From positions 3,038,001 through 3,102,000 of the forward strand of contig NZ_CP020042.1 in assembly GCF_002028425.1 (NCBI RefSeq): a DNA stretch of 64,000 nt, read 5' to 3'. The notes under the pieces were generated by a model. It had not been told where the DNA came from, searched no databases, and saw only the letters and a list, made by a program, of their open reading frames with translations. The translations under genes and the position numbers were made by a program. Source of the stretch: Streptomyces katrae. Its GTDB lineage: Bacteria > Actinomycetota > Actinomycetes > Streptomycetales > Streptomycetaceae. This document shows, in pieces, positions 51,760-61,032 of the stretch (positions are counted from its first letter, which is position 1; every line of letters starts with the position of its first letter).

Positions 51760-54700
51760 ATGCAGATCCGGCTGACCGTCCTCGGGTCGCGCGGCGGCCA
51801 CCAGGCCGCCCCCGCGCCCGCCGGCTGTGACGTGCTCGTCACCGCCCCTGCCGGGACCGCGCTGGCCGCCGTGGCCTCCGGGCTAGCGGCGACCGTCGGC
51901 GGACCCGACACCCCCGCGGCCACCGCCGGGGGGACTCCCCGGGGCACCGTGGTGCTGTACGCCGGGTCGCAGCGGCTCGACCCCCAGCGCGCGGTGCTGG
52001 GCGAGCCGCCGCTCGTGGACGGGGCGGTGCTGACGCTGCACGTCCCGGCGCCGGACGCGGACGCGCTCGGGGACGACGGGCTCGGCGCCCCGCAGCTGCA
52101 CGTGGTGGCCGGCCCCGACGCGGGCGGCGTCCACCTGCTGCACCCCGGGTCGGTGCGGATCGGCCGCTCGGCGGACGCCGACGTCCCGCTGGACGACCCG
52201 GACGTCTCAAGGCTCCACTGCACGGTGACCGTGATGCCGGACGGGCGGGTGGCGGTGGCCGACCTCGGCTCGACGAACGGGACGACGCTGGACGGCGCGG
52301 AGGTCGGCGTCCGGGCCGTCCCGCTGGCGCCGGGGGCGCTGCTGCGGATCGGCGAATCCACCCTCCGCCTGGCCACGGGCGGCGGCACCCGCCTGCCGGT
52401 CGTCCCGGACCACGAGGGCCACCTGGCCCTGGCGGGCGGCCCGGAGGCCGGTACGGATGCTTCCGGCGGCGCTCCGGGGCCGGGCGCGGGTACGTCCGGC
52501 GGTGCGGCCGGCCGGGGCACGGGCGCGCCCGACGCCGCTGCGGGCCGGCCGGCCGGGGGCTCCGGCGCGTCCGCCCCCCACCCCGGCGCCCCCGCCGCCA
52601 CGGCCGGTACGGGGCCGCAGCAGGCTGCCGGACCTTCGGTCCGGCCGTCCGCGCCCGGCGGCCGGGAACACCCGGGCGCTCCCGGCGGGGCCCACGCCGG
52701 GGCCGCCGGCCCCGGACCCGCGGGCCTCCACTCCGGCCCCGCATCCGCACCCGGCCGGGCCGCCGGTGCGGCCGACGGCGGCCCCCGGCGGCGGGGCGGG
52801 ATCGGGGCCTGGGCGCGGAAGTGGGTGCGGGGGCAGGAGGACGTGGCGGTGGAGGCCGTCGGGGTGGTGGAGCCCGCCGCCGCGGTGCCCGACGCCGACG
52901 ACCCCGCCGCCCTGCTGCTCGCCGCACTCGGGCCCACCGGGCGGCTCTGGTCACGGGGGCCGGGGCATCCCGGGTTCCTCGAAGTGGGGCTGGGAGCCGG
53001 CAGCCGGGTCGCGCTGCACGAGAGCGGGGCGCTCGGGATCGCCGGGCCGCGGGCCCGGCTCATGGGCGTCGCCCGGTCCGTCGTGGCGCAGCTCGCCGGA
53101 CTGCACTCGCCCGCACAGCTGGAGATCGTGCTGCTGGCCGCCGACCGCGTCCGGCCCCTGCAGGAGCGCCGCCGCGACTGGGCCTGGCTCGGCTGGCTGC
53201 CCCACGTACGGCCCGCGCACGGCCAGGACTGCCGGCTCCTCCTCGCCTACGACCGCGACCAGGCGGCCGCCCGCACCGCCGAGCTGACCCGGCGGCTGGA
53301 CGACGGTCCGCTCGGCAGCGGCTGGGCGGCCGCCGATCCGGCAGCCGTGCGCCGGACGGCCGACGCGTACGAGGGCCCCCGCACCCTCCTCGTCGTGGAC
53401 GGCGACCCCGGTACCGCCGCCCTGCGCGAGCTCACCGGCCGGCTGGCCTCGCACGGCCCCGCCGCCGGCATCCACGTCCTCGCGCTCGCCGAGGCCCCGG
53501 CCGCCACCCCGGCCTCCCCGGTGGCGCAGACGTACGACACCGCCTGCGCGAGCGTCCCCGCCTTCCGGGACTGCGGCGCCGTCGCCCTGCTCAGCGGGGA
53601 CGTCGCCACCGCCGTGCGCACCTTCGCGATCGGCGACGGCAGGCCCGTCCCGCCGGGCGGCACCGCCGTCGCCGACGGGGTGTCCGCCGCCTGGGCGGAG
53701 CGGTTCGCCCGCGCCCTGGCCCCGCTGCGCGCCGACGCGCCCCCGGCCGACCACCAGGGCGCCCACCGCCCGGCCGCCAGCCTCCCCACGGCCGCCCGGC
53801 TCCTCGACGAGCTCGGGCTGGCCCGCGCCACCCCGGCCTCCCTGATGGCCCGCTGGGCCGCCGCCGCCGACCAGGGCCGGGCCGTCGGCGGCCTGGCCGA
53901 CGTGGTCCTCGGGGCGGGCCGGCGCGGGCCGGTCGGCGCCGAGCTGGTCCACGAGGGCCCGCACCTGCTCATCGAGGGCCCCGCCGGCAGCGGCCGCACG
54001 GAGCTCCTGCGCTCCCTCGCCGCCTCCCTGGCGGCCGGGTCCCGCCCCGACCACCTGGGCCTGCTCCTCCTCGACGGCGCGGGCGGGGAGCGCGGCGAAG
54101 GCCTGCTGCCCTGCACGGAGCTCCCGCACGTGTCGGCCCATCTCGTGGCCTCGGACCCGCTGCGGATGCGGGAGTTCGCGCAGGCCCTCGCCACCGAGCT
54201 GGGGCGCCGCCACGAGCTGCTGGACGGGGTGCCGTTCGTGGAGTGGCACGGCCGGCGCAGCCTCTCCGACCGGATGGTCTCGCCCCGCGACCCCGGTCCG
54301 GGCGAGCACCGCGGCGACCTCGACCCGCAGCGCACCGGCACGCTGCGGCTGCGGGCCTCGGCTCCGCGCACCGACCCGGCCGCCGGGCCGAGTCCGCTGC
54401 CGCGGCTGGTGCTGCTGGTGGACGACTTCGACGCGCTGGTCGCCCCGGCCCTGGGCAGCCCGGGCCGGCCCGCCGCGGGTTCGCTCGTACGGATCCTGGA
54501 GGGCGTGGCCCGTGAGGGCGCCCGCCTCGGGGTGCACCTGATCACCGCCACCGCCCGCCCGGACCGCACCGCCGGGACCGAGCCGGCCCGCCAGGCGGCG
54601 CTGCGGGTGGAGCTGGACGCCCCGGACCGGCCGGGCCCCGGCCGCGGCCGGCTGCTGTACTCCGACGGGCGGGCCGTCCCGTTCCAGGCGGGCCGGGTGA

Positions 54701-54900
54701 CCGGCCGGATCCCGCGCACCGCGACCCTGAGGCCCACCGTGGTTCCGGTGGAGTGGGAGCGGATGGGTGACCCGCCGGCCCGCCGTCCGGTGCGGGAGCT
54801 CGGCAACGGGCCGACCGACCTCGCCCTCCTGGCCAGCGCCCTCGACCGGGCCTCGCACCTGGTCTCGGCCATACCGGTGCTGTTCCCCGCGGCCCCCTGA
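51760..54900 (+). CDS. FHA-domain protein fused to degenerate FtsK/EccC-type ATPase
   Basis: 1046 residues, start ATG 51760 with GAAGGGA upstream. An N-terminal ubiquitin-like/FHA part: FHA at about 131-205 with IGRS, SRLHC and STNGT, the phosphothreonine-binding residues. Then a long Gly/Ala/Pro linker (220-345) and an FtsK/SpoIIIE-like second half with a Walker A-like GPAGSGRT (740-747; Arg746 for the usual Lys) and VLLVDDFDAL (885-892). An FHA-FtsK arrangement is found in EssC of Firmicutes. A nucleotide-binding core without the Walker lysine may not hydrolyse ATP. Two kinases lie divergent to it and could provide phosphothreonine partners. Confidence 0.75.
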   Translation: MQIRLTVLGSRGGHQAAPAPAGCDVLVTAPAGTALAAVASGLAATVGGPDTPAATAGGTPRGTVVLYAGSQRLDPQRAVLGEPPLVDGAVLTLHVPAPDADALGDDGLGAPQLHVVAGPDAGGVHLLHPGSVRIGRSADADVPLDDPDVSRLHCTVTVMPDGRVAVADLGSTNGTTLDGAEVGVRAVPLAPGALLRIGESTLRLATGGGTRLPVVPDHEGHLALAGGPEAGTDASGGAPGPGAGTSGGAAGRGTGAPDAAAGRPAGGSGASAPHPGAPAATAGTGPQQAAGPSVRPSAPGGREHPGAPGGAHAGAAGPGPAGLHSGPASAPGRAAGAADGGPRRRGGIGAWARKWVRGQEDVAVEAVGVVEPAAAVPDADDPAALLLAALGPTGRLWSRGPGHPGFLEVGLGAGSRVALHESGALGIAGPRARLMGVARSVVAQLAGLHSPAQLEIVLLAADRVRPLQERRRDWAWLGWLPHVRPAHGQDCRLLLAYDRDQAAARTAELTRRLDDGPLGSGWAAADPAAVRRTADAYEGPRTLLVVDGDPGTAALRELTGRLASHGPAAGIHVLALAEAPAATPASPVAQTYDTACASVPAFRDCGAVALLSGDVATAVRTFAIGDGRPVPPGGTAVADGVSAAWAERFARALAPLRADAPPADHQGAHRPAASLPTAARLLDELGLARATPASLMARWAAAADQGRAVGGLADVVLGAGRRGPVGAELVHEGPHLLIEGPAGSGRTELLRSLAASLAAGSRPDHLGLLLLDGAGGERGEGLLPCTELPHVSAHLVASDPLRMREFAQALATELGRRHELLDGVPFVEWHGRRSLSDRMVSPRDPGPGEHRGDLDPQRTGTLRLRASAPRTDPAAGPSPLPRLVLLVDDFDALVAPALGSPGRPAAGSLVRILEGVAREGARLGVHLITATARPDRTAGTEPARQAALRVELDAPDRPGPGRGRLLYSDGRAVPFQAGRVTGRIPRTATLRPTVVPVEWERMGDPPARRPVRELGNGPTDLALLASALDRASHLVSAIPVLFPAAP

Positions 54901-55004
54901 CGATCCGCCGCTCCCCCCCGACGCGGTATTGCGGGGGTGCGCGGCGCGGCGTAGACCTGGTGGCACGGAGCACTTCACGGCCACACGGCATCGGGGGCGG
55001 CACC

Positions 55005-56435
55005 ATGTCCGGACAGCACGCACAGCACGGATCGAGCCAGACGGGAAGCGGCGCGGACGGCCGCAGGAGAAGCCCGGGAAGAGCGCGGGCGAGAGCGCAC
55101 GCCTGGGCCGCCCTGGCCGCCGCCGGGGCGCTCGCGCTCGCCGCCTGCGACACCGGCGACGGCGGCGGCAGCGCGGGCAGCACCCCGTCCGCCGGGCAGG
55201 AGCAGGCGCACACGGTCGAATTACCGAAGCTCCCCGGCGAGAAGCTGGAGGTCTCGGCGGTCTGGACGGGCCCCGAGCAGGCCAACTTCGCCAAGGTGCT
55301 GAAGGAGTTCGAGAAGCGGACGGGCGCGAGCGTCGCTTTCGTCCCGGCCCAGGACCCCATCGTCACCTTCCTGGGCACCAAGGTCGCGGGCGGTCAGCCG
55401 CCGGACGTGGCGCTGCTCCCGCAGGTCGGCGCGCTGGTGGCGGCGGTGCACAACAAGTGGGCGCAGCCGGTGGGCCCGGAGGCCCGGGCGCAGCTGGAGG
55501 CGAACTACTCGCCGGGCTGGCGGCAGCTGGGGGCGGTGGACGGCACCCAGTACGGGGTCTACTACAAGGCGGCCAACAAGTCGCTGGTCTGGTACAACGC
55601 GAAGGCGTTCGAGGCGGCGGGCGTGAAGCCGCCGAAGACGTGGAAGGAACTGCTGGCGGCCGCGGACACCCTCTCGGCGTCCGGCACCCCGGCGGTCTCG
55701 GTCGCGGGCGCGGATGGCTGGACGCTGACGGACTGGTTCGAGAACGTCTACCTTTCGCAGGCGGGCCCGGAGAAGTACGACCGGCTGGCGAAGCACGAGA
55801 TCAAGTGGACGGACGACAGCGTCAAGCAGGCGCTGACCACCCTCGGCGAGCTGTTCGGCCGCAAGGACTTCCTGGCGGGCGGCACCAGCGGGGCGCTGGC
55901 GACGGAGTTCCCCAAGTCGGTGACGCAGACCTTCACCGGGGGCGACCGGCCGGCGGCGGCGATGGTCTTCGAGGGCGACTTCGTGGGGGTGAACATCGCC
56001 CAGACGGAGGCGAAGGTCGGCAAGGACGCGCTCGTCTTCCCCTTCCCGGCGGTCGGGGCGAAGGCTCCGGTGGTGTCGGGCGGTGACGTGGCGGTGGCGC
56101 TGAAGCCGTCGAAGGGGGCGCAGGCCCTGCTCACGTTCCTGGCGTCGGCGGACGCGGCGCGGATCCAGGCCGCCGAGGGCGGTTTCGTCTCCCCGAACAA
56201 GGCGGTGGACCTCGCGGCGTACCCGAACGACATCCAGCGGGGCATCGCGAAGGCGCTGATCGCGGCGGGCGACGACTTCCGCTTCGACATGTCGGACCAG
56301 GCTCCGGCGGCGTTCGGCGCGACGCCGGGGACGGGTGAGTGGAAGGCGCTCCAGGACTTCCTGGCGAACCCGTCCGACGTGGCGGGGACCCAGGCGCGGC
56401 TGGAGGCGGACGCGGCCAAGGCGTACGGGAACTAG
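55005..56435 (+). CDS. ABC transporter solute-binding lipoprotein (sugar type)
   Basis: 476 residues from the ATG at 55005; an upstream in-frame ATG is possible but lacks a good ribosome site. Lipobox LAAC (45-48), then a family 1 solute-binding fold (KLEVSAVWTGPEQANFAKVLKEFEKRTG). Codon 73 is TTA (55221-55223), the rare leucine codon read by the bldA tRNA in streptomycetes, so its synthesis may depend on bldA. It is followed by two permease genes. Sugar specificity is not evident. Confidence 0.87.
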   Translation: MSGQHAQHGSSQTGSGADGRRRSPGRARARAHAWAALAAAGALALAACDTGDGGGSAGSTPSAGQEQAHTVELPKLPGEKLEVSAVWTGPEQANFAKVLKEFEKRTGASVAFVPAQDPIVTFLGTKVAGGQPPDVALLPQVGALVAAVHNKWAQPVGPEARAQLEANYSPGWRQLGAVDGTQYGVYYKAANKSLVWYNAKAFEAAGVKPPKTWKELLAAADTLSASGTPAVSVAGADGWTLTDWFENVYLSQAGPEKYDRLAKHEIKWTDDSVKQALTTLGELFGRKDFLAGGTSGALATEFPKSVTQTFTGGDRPAAAMVFEGDFVGVNIAQTEAKVGKDALVFPFPAVGAKAPVVSGGDVAVALKPSKGAQALLTFLASADAARIQAAEGGFVSPNKAVDLAAYPNDIQRGIAKALIAAGDDFRFDMSDQAPAAFGATPGTGEWKALQDFLANPSDVAGTQARLEADAAKAYGN

Positions 56436-56439
56436 GGGC

Positions 56440-57768
56440 GTGAAGGCCTCGACGCGGGCGGCCCGGGACACCCCGGGCCGCCGGGCCGCCGCGCGGCGGC
56501 GGCTGGTCGCGGCGGCGTTCCTGCTGCCGGCGCTGGTGCTGCTGGGGGCGCTGGTCGTGCAGCCCATCGGCTTCTCGCTCTACCGCAGCCTCTTCGACCG
56601 TTCCGGGGACTCCTTCGTCGGCGCCGCCAACTACGAGGCGATCGTCCGTGATCCGGCGATCCGCACCGCGCTGCGCAACACGGCGGTGTGGGTGGCGGTG
56701 GCCCCGGCCGTGGCGACCGGTCTCGGGCTGGTCTTCGCGGTGCTGACGGAGCGGGTCCGCTGGGGGACGGCGTTCCGGCTGCTGGTGTTCATGCCGATGG
56801 CGATCTCGATGCTGGCGGCGGGGATCATCTTCCGGCTGGTGTACGACCACGATCCGCACCGAGGCGTGGCCAACGCGGTCGTGGTCGGGGTGCACGACAC
56901 CTTCGCCGCGTCCTCGGCGTTCCCGAAGGCCCGTCCGGGCCGGGACTCCCCGCTGGAGCCGGCCGGGGACGGCGGCTTCGTGACGCGTGACCCGGTCCGG
57001 GCGGGTACCCCGGTGCTGCTGCCGCTGGTGGGGGTGGCGCCGGAGGCGCTGCCGGAGGGGGCCCGTACTGCGGTGGGGGCGCGGCCGGTGCCGGGGGAGG
57101 TGACGGGCACGGTCTGGCAGGACTTCACCCGGGGCGGGGGCGGCGCGGTGAACGTGGTCGACCCGGCGGAGACGGGTCTGGCGGGGATGCGGATCGAGGC
57201 GGTGAAGGACGGCCGGACGGTGGCGAGCGCCACGGCTCGCGCGGACGGCACGTTCACCCTGCCGGCCGCGGCGGACGGGGCCCGGCTGCGGCTGCCGGCG
57301 TCGAACTTCCGTGAGGCGTACGCGGGGGTGGAGTGGCTGGGGCCGGTCCTGGTGACCCCGGCGGTGATCGGCGCGTACGTGTGGATGTGGGCGGGGTTCG
57401 CGATGGTGCTGATCGGTGCGGGGCTGGCGGCGGTGCCGCGGGAGCTGCTGGAGGCGGCCCGGGTGGACGGGGCGGGCGAGTGGCAGGTGTTCCGGCGGAT
57501 CACCGTGCCGCTGCTGGCGCCGGTGCTGGTGGTGGTGCTGGTGACCCTGGTGATCAATGTGATGAAGGTCTTCGACCTGGTCTTCGTGATCGCGCCGGGC
57601 GCCGTCCAGGACGACGCGAACGTGCTGGCGCTCCAGCTGTACCGGACCTCTTTCGGCACGGACGCCGACCAGGGGCTGGGCAGTGCCATCGCGGTGCTGC
57701 TGCTGGTGCTGGTGGTACCGGTGATGCTGGTCAACATCCGCCGGATGCGAAGGGAGGCCTCCCGGTGA
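56440..57768 (+). CDS. ABC transporter permease with inserted extracytoplasmic domain
   Basis: 442 residues from the GTG at 56440, four bases after the binding-protein stop. It has membrane helices as in MalF-like permeases, with the EAA loop at 333-352 (PRELLEAARVDGAGEWQVFR). Between about 152 and 300 lies a roughly 150-residue hydrophilic insert whose later half (220-285) has the pattern of a CNA-B/SdrD-B beta-sandwich (GTVWQDF, GLAGMRIEAVKDGRTVASATARADGTFTLP in pieces). Typical streptomycete sugar permeases have about 300 residues. MalF of E. coli has an analogous P2 insert, so a role in docking the binding protein is possible. Confidence 0.85.
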   Translation: MKASTRAARDTPGRRAAARRRLVAAAFLLPALVLLGALVVQPIGFSLYRSLFDRSGDSFVGAANYEAIVRDPAIRTALRNTAVWVAVAPAVATGLGLVFAVLTERVRWGTAFRLLVFMPMAISMLAAGIIFRLVYDHDPHRGVANAVVVGVHDTFAASSAFPKARPGRDSPLEPAGDGGFVTRDPVRAGTPVLLPLVGVAPEALPEGARTAVGARPVPGEVTGTVWQDFTRGGGGAVNVVDPAETGLAGMRIEAVKDGRTVASATARADGTFTLPAAADGARLRLPASNFREAYAGVEWLGPVLVTPAVIGAYVWMWAGFAMVLIGAGLAAVPRELLEAARVDGAGEWQVFRRITVPLLAPVLVVVLVTLVINVMKVFDLVFVIAPGAVQDDANVLALQLYRTSFGTDADQGLGSAIAVLLLVLVVPVMLVNIRRMRREASR

Positions 57769-58604
57769 ACGCCGTACGGCGCCTCGCGGGCAGTGTGCTG
57801 CTGCGCGTGTTCCTGGTCCTGGCCGCGCTGTTCTGGCTGGTGCCGACCGTCGGTCTGCTGGTCTCCTCCTTCCTGTCCCCAGGCGATCTGAACCGGGGCG
57901 GCTGGTGGCGGGCGCTGACCGCGCCGTCCCGGCTGACGGCGTCCAACTACGCGCACCTGCTGGCCAACGACACGATCACCGGCTCCCTGCTGAGCACGGC
58001 CCTGATCGCCGTCCCGGCGACCGTGCTGGTGCTCACCCTGGGCGCGCTCGCCGGATACGCCTTCGCCTGGCTGGAGTTCCCCGGCCGGGACTGGCTGTTC
58101 CTGGTCGTGGTCGGGCTGCTGGTGGTGCCCGTGCAGGTGGCGCTGATCCCGGTGTCCGAACTCTTCGGCGCGATCGGCCTGTTCGAGACCACGGCCGGGG
58201 TGGTGCTGTTCCACACCGCGTTCGGGCTGCCGTTCGCGGTGTTCCTGCTGCGGAACTTCTTCGCCGAGATCCCGCGCGAGCTGCTGGAGGCGGCGCGGCT
58301 GGACGGGGCGGGCGAACTGCGGCTGTTCGCCCGGGTGGTGCTGCCGCTGGGCGGGCCGGCGATCGCCTCGCTGGGCATCTTCCAGTTCCTGTGGGTGTGG
58401 AACGACATGCTGGTGGCGCTGGTCTTCGCCGATTCGGCGCACCCGCCGGTGACGGTGGCGCTCCAGCAGCAGGTGCGGCAGTTCGGGAACAACATCGACG
58501 TGCTGGCGCCCGGGGCCTTCCTGTCGATGGTCGTGCCGCTCGTGGTCTTCTTCGCCTTCCAGCGGCAGTTCGTGACGGGGGTGATGGCCGGGGCGGTCAA
58601 ATAG
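57765..58604 (+). CDS. ABC transporter permease (sugar type, second subunit)
   Basis: 279 residues from a GTG that overlaps the stop of the first permease (GTGA). Six membrane helices, EAA loop EIPRELLEAARLDGAGELRLF before GGPAIASLGI. It pairs with the previous permease; no ATPase gene is adjacent, as is common in streptomycetes, where MsiK serves several sugar importers. The operon is binding protein, permease, permease. Confidence 0.9.
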   Translation: MNAVRRLAGSVLLRVFLVLAALFWLVPTVGLLVSSFLSPGDLNRGGWWRALTAPSRLTASNYAHLLANDTITGSLLSTALIAVPATVLVLTLGALAGYAFAWLEFPGRDWLFLVVVGLLVVPVQVALIPVSELFGAIGLFETTAGVVLFHTAFGLPFAVFLLRNFFAEIPRELLEAARLDGAGELRLFARVVLPLGGPAIASLGIFQFLWVWNDMLVALVFADSAHPPVTVALQQQVRQFGNNIDVLAPGAFLSMVVPLVVFFAFQRQFVTGVMAGAVK

Positions 58605-58700
58605 CTCCAAAAGCCTTGTGATCATGCTGTTGACGTGGTGTGTTGACGCTGCGTAACCCGAATGCCGCAGGGCACGTAACCCGATCGCCACGCGGGCGTT

Positions 58701-58737
58701 GCTGGGGGCACCTCCCAGCGGCGGCTGGGGGAGCAAC
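58701..58737 (+). promoter_or_regulatory. Mutually exclusive hairpins around a ribosome site
   Basis: GCTGGGGG (58701-58708), CTCCCAGC (58712-58719) and GCTGGGGGAG (58724-58733). The middle block can pair with either flank. The third block contains the GGGGGAG ribosome site of the next gene five bases before ATG. If first pairs with middle, the ribosome site is free; if middle pairs with third, it is hidden. Similar GGCACCTCCCAGC...GCTGGGGGAG sequences are frequent in streptomycete intergenic DNA in my recollection, so it may be a repeat element. Confidence 0.45.
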
Positions 58738-61032
58738 ATGCCCGCGCCGACCCCTGGATGTGCCGTGCCCCGGTTCAGCGTCATCGTGCCCGCGTACAAG
58801 GTTCAGGCGTACCTCCAGGAGAGCCTGGACTCGGTGCTGTCGCAGTCGTACCCGGATCTGGAGCTGATCGCGGTCGACGACGCCTCCCCCGACGCCTGCG
58901 GTTCGATCATCGACGAGTACGCGGCCCGCGACCCCCGCGTCACCGCCGTGCACCTGGCGCACAACCTCGGCCTGGGGCCGGCCCGCAACGCGGGCCTGTC
59001 CCGGGCCACCGGCGACTACCTGGTCTTCCTCGACGGCGACGACACCCTCGCCCCGGGCGCCCTGCAGGCCATCACCGACCGGCTCAAGGCCACCGGCTCC
59101 CCCGACGTCCTCGTCTACGACTACGCCCGCGCCTTCTGGACCGGCGAACTGGTCCGCAACCGGCTCGCGCACCGCCTCAGCGAGGAGGGCCCGGCCAGCT
59201 TCCGGCTCGCGGACCGCCCGGCACTGCTGGGGATGCTGATGGTGGTCTGGAACAAGGCGTACCGCCGCGAGTACGTGGAGCGCGAGGGCCTCGAATTCCC
59301 GCCCGGCTTGTACGAGGACACCCCCTGGACCTATCCGGCGCTGCTGGCCGCCGAGTCCGTGGCCGTCCTCGACCGGGTGTGCGTGCACTACCGGCAGCGG
59401 CGCACCGGCTCGATCCTGACCACCACCAGCCGCCGCCACCTCGACATCTTCGACCAGTACGACCGGGTCTTCGGCTACCTCGCGGGCCGGCCCGAACTGG
59501 AGCGCTGGCGCCCGGCGGTACACCGGCGGATGGCCGAGCACTTCTGCGCCGTGTACGCCGACCCCCGCCGGCTCCCGCGCGCCGGCCGGGCAGAGTTCTT
59601 CGCCCGCGCCGGCGCCCTGCTGCGCCGCTACCGCACCCCGGGCGGTGCGGGCGCCCTGCCGCCGGCGCCGAGCCGCACCGACCGGCTGCGGCACACCCTG
59701 ATGCGGCTCGGGGCCCGCCGTACCTACCGGCTGGCGTCGGCGGCCCGCGCGGCGGCGCTGGCCGCGGCCCGGGCGGGCTCGGCCCTGCGGCGGGGGCTGC
59801 ACGAGAGCGCCCTGCGCCTGCACTACCGGATCCAGCGGCTGCGGCCCCTGCGGCCCGAGCTCGCGGTGTTCTCGGCGTACTGGCACGGCGGCTACGCCTG
59901 CAACCCGGCCGCCATCGAGGCCACGCTGCGCGAACTGGCCCCGCACATGCGGACGGCGTGGATCTGCGACCCCCGGCACACCGCGACCCTGCCGCCCGGG
60001 ACGACGCCGCTGAAGCCGGGCTCGGCCGCGTACTGGACGGCGCTGGCCCGGGCCACGTACCTGACGACGAACGTCAACTTCGACCGGGGCCTGGTCAAGC
60101 GGCCGGGCCAGGTCCTGCTCCAGACCCAGCACGGCACCCCCCTCAAGCGGGTCGGCCTCGACCTCCAGGACCGCCCGGCCGCCGCCCCCACCGCCGACTT
60201 CGAGGGCCTGCTGCGCGGCGCCGACCAGTGGGACTTCCTGCTGTCCTCGAACCGGCACTCCACCCTCGTGTGGGAGAAGGCCGTCCCCGCCTCGTACACC
60301 ACCCTGGAATACGGCTACCCGCGCAACGATCCCTTCCACCGGGCCACCCAGGCCGAGGTCGTGGCCCTGCGCGAACGCCTCGGCATCGCCCCGGGCACCA
60401 CCGTGATCCTCTACGCCCCCACCCACCGCGACTACCGGCGCAGCCGGCCCGAGCACCTGGACTTCGAGCGGGTCCTGCGGGACCTGGGGCCCCGCTTCAC
60501 GGTCCTGTCCCGCACCCACCTCACGTACGCGGGCACCGAGCGGGCCCGGGACGTGCACCCGAGGCTGCTGGACGTCTCCGACCACCCGTCGGTGGAGGAG
60601 CTCTGCCTGGCCTCGGACGCGCTGGTCACCGACTACTCCTCCCTGATGTTCGACTACGCCTGCCTGGACCGGCCGATCGTGATCCACGCGGACGACTGGG
60701 AGGCGTACGAGGCAGCCCGCGGCACCTACTTCGACCTGCGGGCCTGTCCGCCGGGGGCGATCGCCCGGACCGAGGACGAGCTGGTCGACATCTTCGGCAC
60801 CGGGCACTGGCAGGGCTCGCGTTCGGCCCAGCTGCGGGCGGCGTTCCGCGCGCGGTTCTGCTCGTACGACGACGGGTACGCGGCCGAACGCGTGGTGCGG
60901 CGCGTCTTCCTGGGCCAGCAGACGCCGCTCCCGGCGGTCGTCCCGCTGGAGGACCGCCATCCCGCGCCGCCGGCGCCCTCCCCGGCTGCGGCCCCGGCCC
61001 GCACGCCGCTGACGGCGGGCCTGTGGCCGTAG
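58738..61032 (+). CDS. Bifunctional GT2 glycosyltransferase and TagF-like glycerophosphotransferase
   Basis: 764 residues from the ATG at 58738. N-terminal GT-A domain (about 10-300) with VDD 46-48 and DGDD (99-102), then a linker (300-375) and a CDP-glycerol:glycerophosphotransferase domain (about 375-720) with HGTPLK (465-470), APTHR (560-564) and TDYSS (631-635), as in TagB/TagF. It probably builds a wall teichoic acid or similar polyol-phosphate glycopolymer. The C-terminus is Pro/Ala-rich. Stops adjacent to the sigma factor gene with no base between. Confidence 0.87.
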   Translation: MPAPTPGCAVPRFSVIVPAYKVQAYLQESLDSVLSQSYPDLELIAVDDASPDACGSIIDEYAARDPRVTAVHLAHNLGLGPARNAGLSRATGDYLVFLDGDDTLAPGALQAITDRLKATGSPDVLVYDYARAFWTGELVRNRLAHRLSEEGPASFRLADRPALLGMLMVVWNKAYRREYVEREGLEFPPGLYEDTPWTYPALLAAESVAVLDRVCVHYRQRRTGSILTTTSRRHLDIFDQYDRVFGYLAGRPELERWRPAVHRRMAEHFCAVYADPRRLPRAGRAEFFARAGALLRRYRTPGGAGALPPAPSRTDRLRHTLMRLGARRTYRLASAARAAALAAARAGSALRRGLHESALRLHYRIQRLRPLRPELAVFSAYWHGGYACNPAAIEATLRELAPHMRTAWICDPRHTATLPPGTTPLKPGSAAYWTALARATYLTTNVNFDRGLVKRPGQVLLQTQHGTPLKRVGLDLQDRPAAAPTADFEGLLRGADQWDFLLSSNRHSTLVWEKAVPASYTTLEYGYPRNDPFHRATQAEVVALRERLGIAPGTTVILYAPTHRDYRRSRPEHLDFERVLRDLGPRFTVLSRTHLTYAGTERARDVHPRLLDVSDHPSVEELCLASDALVTDYSSLMFDYACLDRPIVIHADDWEAYEAARGTYFDLRACPPGAIARTEDELVDIFGTGHWQGSRSAQLRAAFRARFCSYDDGYAAERVVRRVFLGQQTPLPAVVPLEDRHPAPPAPSPAAAPARTPLTAGLWP

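Noticed and set aside
52951..55023. Minus-strand open frame of about 690 codons
   Set aside because: Antisense to the FHA-FtsK gene, Gly/Arg-rich with no domain. The plus frame has FHA and P-loop motifs.
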